A DNA stretch of 64,000 bases from Erythrobacteraceae bacterium Alg239-R51 (GCA_947331495.1 CAMZOI010000001.1:1922001-1986000); one strand, 5' to 3'; counted from the first letter of the stretch, positions 19,303 through 29,338 are shown. Notes: a model not told the origin generated them from the letters alone. Numbers and translations are program-made.

Positions 19303-19602
19303 CTAGTCGACGATATCGGTCCGGGTTTCGAGAGCGTCCGTCTGTCGCTCCTCGACATCGGCTTCTGCCTCGAGATTGTCGGCAGCGACCTCGGCCATCG
19401 GCAGGCCGGCGGCATCGGCGCGGCGCTCCAGCATGTCCGTCCGCATTTCAAGCTCGTTCATCCGGTTTTCCATGAGGTCTGCCTCGGCCTCGGTCACGAC
19501 ATTGCCCGTATCGGTCACGACCGCCCCGTCATCGGCGGGATCGGCACAGCCGGCAAGGACCAGACCGGCCAGGATCGGGAGGGCGGCAGCGGTGCGGTTC
19601 AT
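19303..19602 (-). CDS. Small lipoprotein with coiled-coil character
   Basis: 99 residues. The lipobox LVLAGC puts the lipidated cysteine at position 19. The mature part is acidic and heptad-like (EADLMENRMNELEMRTDMLERRADAAG), so a short coiled coil is likely. AAAGGAAAA precedes the start. No family recognised. The gene converges with the RlpA-like gene and is the last of a leftward group that includes the repeat-bearing helix-turn-helix gene. Confidence 0.75.
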   Translation of the reverse strand: MNRTAAALPILAGLVLAGCADPADDGAVVTDTGNVVTEAEADLMENRMNELEMRTDMLERRADAAGLPMAEVAADNLEAEADVEERQTDALETRTDIVD

Positions 19603-19629
19603 AGTGGTTTTCCTTTGCAGATGCAGTAC

Positions 19630-20979
19630 TTAGTGGTCCACGCACCGATGGCCAAATGGTTCCCGGGCCACCGCCGGGGAACCTCTCCACCAGCCGCCCC
19701 TATTCCTCGACCGCGCGCCAGGTGCCGCGCGCGTCGCGCTCGAACACCTTCCAGTCCGCGCCGTAGCGCCACCAGTCCTCGTCGCCCGCCTCGAAGGCCT
19801 CCGCCTGGCAGGCCTCGACCGCAGACGGTTCCCCGAGCAGGTTGACGGACGGCGCATCGTCGGGCCGCGCCTCTTCCATCTCGCAGCGCAGCTTCTCCTC
19901 TTCGGGGAAGTGCGGACAGTCGCCGCATCGCGGCCAGCGCGGCGCATCGCAGCACGGGCCTTCACCGGCGAGATTGGGCACGGGTTCGAGCCCGTCCGGC
20001 CCGCGGCGATAATGCGCCTGCCCGCCATCGGCGCCGGAGCGCGCGCCGGGACAGTCGCAGGGCGGTTCGGCGGGAGATATGGACCCAGCGGGAGACATGG
20101 ACCGGGTGTTACACTGTCTAGGGGAAGAAAAACCGGCATCCTTCCCATTGGCGTCCTCACCTCGCTCATGCTGAATTCGCCGAAGCTGGCCTGACCCTCA
20201 CACCCTTCGACAGGCTCAGGGCGAACGGAGTTCTGTAACGCGGAAGCCACCTCGCCCACCGGCGCGTCGATCGCTTTCCCCTCACTCCGTTCATGCTGAG
20301 CCGGTGTGGCTTCGCCACAGCTTCGCTTCCGAAGCATGTTGGCCTGGCCCTCACACCCTTCGACAGGCTCAGGGCGAACGGAGTTCTGTAACGCGGAAGC
20401 CACCTCGCCCACCGGTGCATCGATCGGCTCGCCGGCGCGCATGCGGCCCAGCATGGTGTCGAAATCCTCCGCCAGCGCCTCGATCCGCTCGTCCGTGCGC
20501 ATCCGGTCGAGCCGCGCGAGATGGGCGAGCAGCAGCCGGTCGCTGACCCGGCGGCGCGTGCCGACCACCTCGCCGTGATACCAGACCTCCTCCTCCACGC
20601 CGTGCAGCGCGTAATCGGCCAGGGTGGCCTCCGCCTGCCCGCGCGCGATCACCATCGCGGCATCCCAGGCGCGGCCGAAGGCGGCGCTGTTCCGGCGCGC
20701 GCGATAGACGCTCTGATGCGAGATCTTCACCCGCCGCGCGGCGGCCCGCACGCTGCCGCACACGGCCAGCGTCTCGAGAAAGGCGATCTGCAGGTCGAGC
20801 GTGAACTGCGTCTGCGGCGCGCGGGTCGCGTCGCCGGGCAGATCGGCGATCAGCGCAGGAAGATCGGCAGAAGCGGAAGTCGCGCCCTCGCCCCGCTGGC
20901 GCAGCGCGGAAACGATGCGGGCGCGCGGGTCGGTGGGTGCATTGTTCGTGTCGGGCGTAACCTTGGTATGCACGTTCAT
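19630..20979 (-). CDS. Helix-turn-helix protein with REP-derived repeats; 3' end doubtful
   Basis: Starts at 20979 after a strong GGAGGT. Residues about 60-190 look genuine: FLETLAVCGSVRAAARRVKISHQSVYRARR is a helix-turn-helix like those of terminase small subunits, followed by ADYALHGVEEEVWYHGEVVG. From residue about 200 two copies of APVGEVASALQNSVRPEPVEG appear, coded by a direct repeat with REP elements. After that the frame stays open to 19630 but becomes arginine- and proline-rich, while another frame (19700-20098) reads as a real protein. The true C-terminus is therefore probably near 20150-20400. Confidence 0.5.
   Translation of the reverse strand: MNVHTKVTPDTNNAPTDPRARIVSALRQRGEGATSASADLPALIADLPGDATRAPQTQFTLDLQIAFLETLAVCGSVRAAARRVKISHQSVYRARRNSAAFGRAWDAAMVIARGQAEATLADYALHGVEEEVWYHGEVVGTRRRVSDRLLLAHLARLDRMRTDERIEALAEDFDTMLGRMRAGEPIDAPVGEVASALQNSVRPEPVEGCEGQANMLRKRSCGEATPAQHERSEGKAIDAPVGEVASALQNSVRPEPVEGCEGQASFGEFSMSEVRTPMGRMPVFLPLDSVTPGPCLPLGPYLPPNRPATVPARAPAPMAGRRIIAAGRTGSNPCPISPVKARAAMRRAGRDAATVRTSPKRRSCAARWKRRGPTMRRPSTCSGNRLRSRPARRRPSRRATRTGGATARTGRCSSATRAAPGARSRNRGGWWRGSPAVAREPFGHRCVDH
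19700..20098 (-). CDS. Cysteine-containing hypothetical protein or displaced C-terminal domain
   Basis: 132 residues in a different frame from the overlapping helix-turn-helix frame. The amino-acid make-up is that of a normal soluble acidic protein (EAFEAGDEDWWRYGADWKVFERD, ending TWRAVEE). It has six cysteines in CDCPGA, CCDAPRWPRCGDC and LRCEMEE, suggesting a metal site. The ATG is the end of the dispersed GGTCCATGTC element. It may be a separate gene, or the old C-terminus of the upstream gene shifted out of frame by repeat insertion. Confidence 0.5.
   Translation of the reverse strand: MSPAGSISPAEPPCDCPGARSGADGGQAHYRRGPDGLEPVPNLAGEGPCCDAPRWPRCGDCPHFPEEEKLRCEMEEARPDDAPSVNLLGEPSAVEACQAEAFEAGDEDWWRYGADWKVFERDARGTWRAVEE
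20094..20131 (-). repeat. Dispersed element, copy B
   Basis: Minus-strand copy of the element at 16450-16488 and 49245-49282. It matches GACAGTGTAACACC and CGGTCCATGTC exactly, with a slightly changed T-rich flank (GGTTTTTCTTCCCC). It ends on the start codon of the 132-residue frame and has the same orientation relative to that frame as the other copies have to theirs. Confidence 0.75.
20188..20423. repeat. Direct repeat, two 83-bp copies 153 bp apart, each with a REP element
   Basis: Copies at about 20188-20270 and 20341-20423 share CTCACACCCTTCGACAGGCT and the following bases through CACCTCGCCCACCGG, with only a few changes. The period of 153 bp is a multiple of three, so the host reading frame is kept. 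The CCCTTCGACAGGCTCAGGG core is the imperfect palindrome of the REP family common in sphingomonads. Confidence 0.85.
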
Positions 20980-21008
20980 GCGGCACCTCCCAAGCTTGCG
21001 CTTGGCAG

Positions 21009-21136
21009 AACCAACCGAGGCGCAGCCGAGGCAAGGCCGACTGGCCGCCCGAGCTTGTGCGAGGAAGCCAAGGCGCACGGACGTGCGCCGCCCGGCGTCT
21101 GAGGGTCTAAAGAAAACAAAAACATCGGTTCACCTG
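21009..21136. repeat. Duplicated leader, copy 1 (upstream of the helix-turn-helix gene)
   Basis: About 90 bp (21009-21098) recur at 21549-21638, exactly 540 bp away, with three mismatches; a shorter similarity continues to GGTTCACC (21127-21134). Both copies lie directly upstream, on the minus strand, of a GGAGGT-type ribosome-binding site and an ATG-AAC start. It contains the hairpin GGCGCACG-GA-CGTGCGCC (21072-21089). Confidence 0.85.
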
Positions 21137-21244
21137 TGAGTGGGGGTCAGGGAACCGGGTCACTTATACATTTACAGGCGTGTAGGAAAATCCCGTCTGC
21201 GCGGCGGCGCCATGTGCGGCACCGCCACGGCGGGGATCGGGCCC

Positions 21245-21415
21245 TCAGATATCGTTTTCGACGTCCTGAACCTCGTCCTCGACCTCTTCGACGCAGTCGA
21301 CATCGTCCGGCGCACAGGTCACGGCAGCCGCACCCGCCCCTGCCCCGAGCAGCGCCGTGCAACCCGAGGTTGCAAAGGCAGAAAGGACGATGGCGGCAGT
21401 TCCGAGCGTTTTCAT
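21245..21415 (-). CDS. Very small lipoprotein
   Basis: 56 residues from the ATG at 21415, which has GGAGA 8 bases upstream. The signal MKTLGTAAIVLSAFATSGC ends in a lipobox cysteine. The mature peptide has a short glycine/alanine stretch (ALLGAGAGAAAV) and then a highly acidic tail (EEVEDEVQDVENDI) with two cysteines (TCAPDDVDC). No family recognised. It lies downstream of leader copy 2 and the 25-codon frame. Confidence 0.7.
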   Translation of the reverse strand: MKTLGTAAIVLSAFATSGCTALLGAGAGAAAVTCAPDDVDCVEEVEDEVQDVENDI

Positions 21416-21441
21416 AATGGTTCTCCGTTGGTTACGAAGGG

Positions 21442-21519
21442 TCAATGGGTGCGCAAGGTGGCGGTTCCCGAACCGTGGGCTGCGTTGTGGGCCATCTCAA
21501 TCGTCGTCAACGCGTTCAT
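21442..21519 (-). CDS. Possible 25-residue peptide behind leader copy 2
   Basis: The frame begins ATG-AAC-GCG after a strong GGGAGGTG and ends 27 bp before the small lipoprotein start. Its position corresponds to the start of the helix-turn-helix gene behind leader copy 1. It may be a truncated remnant of that gene or a leader peptide. There is no evidence beyond the ribosome-binding site and position. Confidence 0.35.
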   Translation of the reverse strand: MNALTTIEMAHNAAHGSGTATLRTH

Positions 21520-21548
21520 GCCACACCTCCCGCCATGCTGGCTGGCGA

Positions 21549-21676
21549 AACCAACCGAGGCGCAGCCGAGGCAAGGCCGACTGGCCGCCCGAGCTTATGC
21601 GACGAAGCCAAGGCGTACGGACGTGCGCCGCCCGGCGTTAGAGGGCGTAAACAAGAAAATGCATTCATGGTTCACC
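21549..21676. repeat. Duplicated leader, copy 2
   Basis: Partner of the sequence at 21009-21136. Its hairpin (21612-21629) reads GGCGTACG-GA-CGTGCGCC. The one changed base in the stem turns a C-G pair into a U-G pair, so pairing is kept. The similarity ends at GGTTCACC, which is also the left arm of the inverted repeat at 21669-21696. Confidence 0.85.
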
Positions 21677-21696
21677 TCTATGGAGTAGAGTGAACC
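21669..21696. terminator. Strong inverted repeat beyond the reverse-transcriptase gene
   Basis: GGTTCAC plus TCTA pair with TAGA plus GTGAACC around a five-base loop, with a single bulged C: 11 base pairs. It lies 49 bp past the reverse-transcriptase stop. Without a T run it is not a classical terminator, but it could end or stabilise the transcript. It sits exactly where the leader repeat ends. Confidence 0.45.
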
Positions 21697-21744
21697 GATG
21701 ATCCTAAGTTTTGGACGCAAGGGTAGGAAAGACATCGTCGTAGG

Positions 21745-23574
21745 TTAATTCATATTACTCAAAGCGTGAGAGAATATGGGCTGGTAATAAACATCAGACA
21801 TCATAGTTGGATGTCCACCGATCAACTGAGCTCTCTGGACTTTCGGTATCCCATCATTTTGAACGACTGAAAGCATCATCAGAGCTTTTGCATGAGAAGT
21901 TTCTGTCGCTGACGATGGGTTGTTGGCCTTCAAAAAATTTCGCACTCCCTTAACGGTAGGAGGATTGGATCGAAGGTTCTCGTGAAACTCAAATACGGAC
22001 ATTCCTTCATCTCCTGCCCATCGCCGAACCAGAGAAGAGAAATCGTTCCAAAGCGTTGTATTAAAAAAGAGAGGCGCAAAGCCAGCGACCTGTCTAGATA
22101 GGAACTTGTGGCGCGACCAGATAGACATGGTGTTTGATATTTCGCTCCAGAGGAGCGAGAAACTGTCGAACCTCGAGACCAACAATAGTCGGCTGTACAG
22201 CATTGAAGGTTCGCTGCCTTTCAGTGCCATGCGCAAACCGGAAAATTGCGCATTGGTGAATTTTCTCAAAAAGCGCGTGTGAGCCATCGCATTGATCGAC
22301 AAAATGAAAACCATGTCGTCGACGGCTTCGCCACTGCGAAGAAAATCCGTGAGCCGATCTATCTGGTTTTTTGAGACACCTGACTTTGACCATGCTGATA
22401 AGAGCTCCTTCCTAAGTCCCGGATGCTCGACAAGCAGCCACCGAAAAAGATCGTTAGGAAGAGGAGTTCTCGTTCCTTTAACGATCGAGAGAAGGCGCTT
22501 AATTAGTTTCGACCCATTCCCCGTCGAGAACGTCTCGTGTGCGCGCTCGGATCGCAAAAGTTTGACGGCCAATCGCCCGTAAAAACCGACCTTTTGGCCA
22601 TCGGAGGCATTCGCCTCAAGCCTCGCAATAACCTTGTCGAGGAAAGCGTTCTCGAAGACTTTGAAATGACTCAACGCTTCTGCGGCGGTGAGTATTTTCG
22701 TCTTACCTGAATTAACCCGCAAATTTCGGGTTTGCAGGGCCAAATCCAAATCTCTTAAAACACTTTTCGCTTTAGCAATTGTGTCGACGCCAAAATCTAT
22801 GTCGTCCATATAGCGAGCATAATCCGCGTCTGGATCATCCGCAAAAAGGGCATCAATTTCAAAAAGGTGTGTATGCGCTAACAAGCGAGGCGCATCCAAA
22901 TCCATTTGCGGCAACCCTATCCCAAAATTCGGCATATAGTCAGGTCGCCACAGCATCGCGTCGAGTATGAAAAGAAGAAGGTCGAGAGAGTGCTCCTGCT
23001 CAAGACCATATTCTGATAAAATCGACCTTAAAAACTGATGTATGATATTGTCGTAATAGGTCGCGATATCCGTCACGACGATATATTTTCGTTTCTTCGA
23101 AAATTTAAGTATTTCTTTCTGAAAGTCCAACCATGATTCTATTGGACCGTAACCCCATTCGTCCCCTTCCTCAACGATATTTCTTTTCGCAAAAGGCTGG
23201 TCTTGGGGCGCAAAAAATGCGGTATCAGATGGCGCATGTTGCGATATTTCGGTCCAAAGCCTGTTGGACAAAATTTGTAGAATTAGTGCATCCGCTGGGT
23301 CTGGAAGTGAGATCTGCCGGCATAGGCCCTTCGATTTTTCCATCGTCAGCCGAAGGATGGGACTTGGAAGATAGTTGCCGCCGCATACGAGTGCTTCGAT
23401 CTTTGCGCTGCGTTTCTTAATATCGAAGTGAAAGTCTAGGAATTCGACTGCATCAGGGACAATTTGCTTGCGCATCTTGTCGCGGATTTGCCCCTTCCAA
23501 AGCTCTCCCAACCTCTTCGGAGCTAGAAGTTTTCGAAATTGATCTGATTTTTTTGAGAACTTGGGAGACTGCAT
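21745..23574 (-). CDS. Reverse transcriptase, candidate anti-phage defence enzyme (DRT/Abi-like)
   Basis: 609 residues. Polymerase motifs in order: motif A VVTDIATYYDNI (residues 167-178, D169), motif B FGIGLPQMDLDAPRLLA (217-233), motif C RYMDDIDFG (254-262, catalytic D257-D258), then LRVNSGKTKIL (285-295). Motif B departs from the usual PQG-x-x-x-SP: glycine is replaced by M and the following serine by D. Residues about 320-609 have no recognised domain and look helical. No maturase, endonuclease or retron features are seen. Base composition is clearly more AT-rich than the flanks, indicating transfer. Comparison with AbiK/AbiA-type and other defence reverse transcriptases is by architecture. 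Confidence 0.88.
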   Translation of the reverse strand: MQSPKFSKKSDQFRKLLAPKRLGELWKGQIRDKMRKQIVPDAVEFLDFHFDIKKRSAKIEALVCGGNYLPSPILRLTMEKSKGLCRQISLPDPADALILQILSNRLWTEISQHAPSDTAFFAPQDQPFAKRNIVEEGDEWGYGPIESWLDFQKEILKFSKKRKYIVVTDIATYYDNIIHQFLRSILSEYGLEQEHSLDLLLFILDAMLWRPDYMPNFGIGLPQMDLDAPRLLAHTHLFEIDALFADDPDADYARYMDDIDFGVDTIAKAKSVLRDLDLALQTRNLRVNSGKTKILTAAEALSHFKVFENAFLDKVIARLEANASDGQKVGFYGRLAVKLLRSERAHETFSTGNGSKLIKRLLSIVKGTRTPLPNDLFRWLLVEHPGLRKELLSAWSKSGVSKNQIDRLTDFLRSGEAVDDMVFILSINAMAHTRFLRKFTNAQFSGLRMALKGSEPSMLYSRLLLVSRFDSFSLLWSEISNTMSIWSRHKFLSRQVAGFAPLFFNTTLWNDFSSLVRRWAGDEGMSVFEFHENLRSNPPTVKGVRNFLKANNPSSATETSHAKALMMLSVVQNDGIPKVQRAQLIGGHPTMMSDVYYQPIFSHALSNMN

Positions 23575-23619
23575 TCAGCAACGCATGCAAATATCCCCTT
23601 CAAAGTAAAGGTCTCTCAT
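23575..23619 (-). CDS. Possible 14-residue leader peptide of the reverse transcriptase
   Basis: The frame MRDLYFEGDICMRC ends in TGA directly against the ATG of the reverse-transcriptase gene. AGGG stands 9 bases before its ATG. The reverse-transcriptase start itself lacks a well-placed Shine-Dalgarno sequence, so re-initiation from this frame would explain its translation. It is too short for any homology argument. Confidence 0.35.
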   Translation of the reverse strand: MRDLYFEGDICMRC

Positions 23620-23672
23620 TGATGTTTGCCCTGTCGTTGCAACGCTGCGCAAATAGGATCGGGGAATCCTCC

Positions 23673-26660
<2,988 letters not shown>

Positions 26661-27162
26661 GGCGGTCCAAGTGGGGGCTGGGGAGACGATGTTCCAGTCT
26701 CGCGATTTTCGATCGACCATGACAGCTCGAATCACTGCTTTGTTCATGGATTGTTCGTCATCGTCCAGACAGGCAGCAGCGTCAATTCAAAGCGCGTTTC
26801 CCGGCTTTCGGGCGGCTTTCGTATCGGTCGGTTGATTTCCACGAAAACTGCGAGTCCGATGGCCCTCATCGCATAATAAACCGCCGAATTTTTTCGTATC
26901 TCTCAAACAAGTACGTAACTTCATTGCGAAATACAGCATTATTCCGATTGATTCTGACGTTATCAGAAGCCTTTCTGCGCAAATGCAACCCCCTCGTCGC
27001 GCGACCTGCCAGCCGTTGCCTGGAAGCGACCAGTCGCGGACCGAATGCACCCGATTACCCGTTGAATAGACAAGAGCGGTGGGTGCCAACGGCCATAAAA
27101 AGTTCGGCCAAGCGCACCAGAAAAACCGCAGGAAGTTGATAAAACGGGAAGATTACGCCGAT
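26661..27162. other. 502-bp divergent intergenic region
   Basis: Contains the LexA box for uvrA near its left end. The part from 26860 to 27000 is noticeably richer in A and T and probably holds the promoter of the lysozyme gene. I found no convincing gene or tRNA in it. Confidence 0.6.
26742..26756 (-). promoter_or_regulatory. LexA (SOS) box of uvrA
   Basis: An exact GTTC-ATGGATT-GTTC, the direct-repeat GTTC-N7-GTTC form recognised by alphaproteobacterial LexA. It lies 82-96 bp upstream of the uvrA start codon, a normal operator position, so uvrA should be induced by DNA damage. An eight-base match with fixed spacing could occur by chance, but the gene is a classic SOS target. Confidence 0.82.
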
Positions 27163-28113
27163 ATGGCAAAGCAGAACACACGAGGGGACATCCAGAAGAT
27201 CCGCCCCGAACGAAAAGAAAGCTCGATCGCTCCTTTCGAAAGCGCTTCAACCGAAAAAGTTGAGCAGAGCGATCGCCTGAAAAACCTTCTATCCGATCTG
27301 AATCGACCGCTGGATACGGTCGACTGGTCGAAGAAGTCTGAACGCTCGGCCCCGACGAAGCGCCCTTCGCTGGCTGCCAGGGCAGCGCGCGAGCACCGTC
27401 ATCGTCGCGAATTGCGCCGGGCTCGGCGTGCAGCGCAGCAGACCTTTCACGTCAAGCCGCGCCGTTCGGCTCGTCGCAAGGCAACCGCCATGCTGACCGC
27501 AGGCGCGATGGGACTTGCGGCCTTTACGGCGCCTCCCTTCTCCAGCCCCAAGACATCGAAGAGAACGACAACGGCTTTCGTGCAGGATTTCTCCAAGTTT
27601 CGGGGCCATGCGACGGAAATGAATGCGAGCGACCACTTTAAGCAGGCGCTGATCGAGGAAGAAGGCGTGCGGTATGTCGTCTATCGCGATGTCGCAGGAT
27701 ATCCGACCGTCGGTGTCGGCCACCTGATCGACCCGGGAGACAATCTGCGCGTCGGTGACCGGGTCTCGGAAGAGCAGGTCATGGCATTTCTCGAAGCCGA
27801 TCTGATCGAAGCCGAAGAAGGCGTTCGCCAGCTTGTCGGTGATCTGGAGCTCTATCAGCATGAATTCGATGCCCTTCTCGACCTTGTCTACAATGTCGGT
27901 ATCGGCAATGTCTCGGCATCCGAAAGTCCGCGCCTGAACGCGGCGATCGACGCGGGCGATTACGAAGCGATTGCGGCAGAGTTGGATTACACGCACGCTG
28001 CTGGCCGGGTCGCCCGTGGGCTCGAACATCGCAGCGAACGGCGCGCCGAAATCTTCATGAACGCCAATTACGAAGATCCGCGCGAGGTCGGCAGCGTTAG
28101 CACGACTGCATGA
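27163..28113 (+). CDS. Membrane-anchored GH24 lysozyme (T4-lysozyme family)
   Basis: 316 residues from the ATG at 27163. Residues 1-75 are polar, 75-108 very basic (REHRHRRELRRARRAAQ, RRSARRK), and 109-126 a hydrophobic helix (AMLTAGAMGLAAFTAPPF). The rest is a lysozyme domain with the E-x8-D-x5-T catalytic pattern in EEEGVRYVVYRDVAGYPTVGVGHL. The topology suggests a cytoplasmic basic tail, one anchor and a periplasmic muramidase. No phage genes surround it, so it is a resident cell-wall enzyme or a domesticated endolysin. Confidence 0.85.
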   Translation: MAKQNTRGDIQKIRPERKESSIAPFESASTEKVEQSDRLKNLLSDLNRPLDTVDWSKKSERSAPTKRPSLAARAAREHRHRRELRRARRAAQQTFHVKPRRSARRKATAMLTAGAMGLAAFTAPPFSSPKTSKRTTTAFVQDFSKFRGHATEMNASDHFKQALIEEEGVRYVVYRDVAGYPTVGVGHLIDPGDNLRVGDRVSEEQVMAFLEADLIEAEEGVRQLVGDLELYQHEFDALLDLVYNVGIGNVSASESPRLNAAIDAGDYEAIAAELDYTHAAGRVARGLEHRSERRAEIFMNANYEDPREVGSVSTTA

Positions 28114-28166
28114 TATCCGCGATGTCCCGCGCTGGCGAACCGCTCGCAAGGGAAGCTTCGGCTCGT

Positions 28167-28706
28167 ATGCACCACCGCCTGTTTATCGGTTTGAGACCGC
28201 CCGAGGAAATCAGGGACAACCTCATCGACCTGATGGATGGCATCGACGGCGCGCGCTGGCAGGACGACGATCAGCTTCACGTTACCTTGCGCTATGTCGG
28301 CGAGGTCGAGCGCGTGCTTGCCGAAGATCTTGCGGATAGTCTTTCGGCTCTGGAGTTCGAGCCCTTCGCGCTGGCTCTCGCCGACACCGGGATTTTCCAG
28401 CGCAAGGGCCGCCCGCATACGTTATGGGCGGGCGTGAAGCCGAACGAGGCATTGATGGCGTTCCAGCGAAAGATCGAGCGCCGCTGCGTGCGCATTGGGC
28501 TACCCCCCGAAACACGCAAGTTTCATCCGCACGTGACGATAGCCCGATTGAACGCCTCTACCGGACCGGTCGCTCCGTTCCTTGCGCGCACCGCAGGGAT
28601 CCAGCTTGGCGAGTGGTGCGTGAATTCCTATATTCTGTATGAAAGCCACCTGCGCACCGGCGGGTCTCTGTACGAACCCGTCATCCGCTACCCGATCGCG
28701 ACATGA
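28167..28706 (+). CDS. thpR: RNA 2',3'-cyclic phosphodiesterase (2H family)
   Basis: 179 residues from ATG 28167, which has GGGAAG upstream and gives the usual ThpR length and MHHRLFIGLRPP beginning. Both H-x-T-x motifs of the 2H fold are present: HVTLRYVG (residues about 44) and HVTIARLN (about 128). The enzyme opens 2',3'-cyclic phosphate RNA ends; older names call it 2'-5' RNA ligase. An in-frame ATG at 28110 overlapping the lysozyme stop would add 19 residues. It overlaps the following gene by 4 bp. Confidence 0.9.
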   Translation: MHHRLFIGLRPPEEIRDNLIDLMDGIDGARWQDDDQLHVTLRYVGEVERVLAEDLADSLSALEFEPFALALADTGIFQRKGRPHTLWAGVKPNEALMAFQRKIERRCVRIGLPPETRKFHPHVTIARLNASTGPVAPFLARTAGIQLGEWCVNSYILYESHLRTGGSLYEPVIRYPIAT

Positions 28707-29338
28707 ACTTACACGATCTTACCTTACTGACCGCAACAGGCCTCGCCCTGGCTGGCTGCTCCAACATCGACGAGCAGCAGCGAGAACCCGACGCCATGCT
28801 GCTATCGAGTGCGCAGGCGGTGCAGGCCGACGATTGTCTGCTGATGGTCTGGTCCAGTCAGAAGGAGCGCGAAGTGGACTTCGACCGGGAAAACGACGTG
28901 GTGGAAGGCGGGGCGATATCCTGCGCGACCGGTACCAGCGCCAGCCAGTTCGACGCCGCCATCGCTGCGCTGCGCGAAGCCGCGGCAAGCGGAAACAAGG
29001 GCCGCATTCTTGAACAGATCGGTCTGCCGCTGCTCTACATCGATAAGGATGGCGAACGGCGCGAGATCGAGGACCGCGCAGAGATCGACCGGATATTCGA
29101 CGAGATATTCGATCCCGCCATGCTCGAAACCCTGCAACGGCTCGATCTGAAACGCATGACGGTGGAGAAGGACAGGGGTGGCTTCTTCGAGCTGGGAGCA
29201 CTGTGGCTGGTGGTCGACGAGGATGGCGGCCGACCTCGTCTCGTTACCGTGAACCGGCAGGCGCTTGACGAGGCAGTCGATGCCGCCCGCCGCGAAGCTT
29301 CGCGCAACCGCGGGGAAACCGTGCCGCTCGAGCGGTAA
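28703..29338 (+). CDS. Lipoprotein of unknown function
   Basis: 211 residues, starting in an ATGA overlap with thpR. The signal ends in a lipobox (GLALAGC, C19). The mature protein is acidic with no domain I recognise. It alternates helices (AAIAALREAAASGNKGRILEQIG) and strands (FFELGALWLVVDEDGGRPRLVTVNR). The latter part looks like a small alpha/beta domain. Expected location is the inner leaflet of the outer membrane or the periplasmic face. Confidence 0.75.
   Translation: MNLHDLTLLTATGLALAGCSNIDEQQREPDAMLLSSAQAVQADDCLLMVWSSQKEREVDFDRENDVVEGGAISCATGTSASQFDAAIAALREAAASGNKGRILEQIGLPLLYIDKDGERREIEDRAEIDRIFDEIFDPAMLETLQRLDLKRMTVEKDRGGFFELGALWLVVDEDGGRPRLVTVNRQALDEAVDAARREASRNRGETVPLER

Noticed and set aside
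20369..21034. A 221-codon frame overlapping the helix-turn-helix gene
   Set aside because: Out-of-frame shadow with extreme arginine content; the other frame has the ribosome-binding site and a recognisable fold.
21745..23574. A group II intron, retron or diversity-generating element
   Set aside because: No maturase or endonuclease domain, no domain V-like hairpin, no retron msr/msd pattern upstream (only 98 bp), and no template/variable repeat pair seen nearby.
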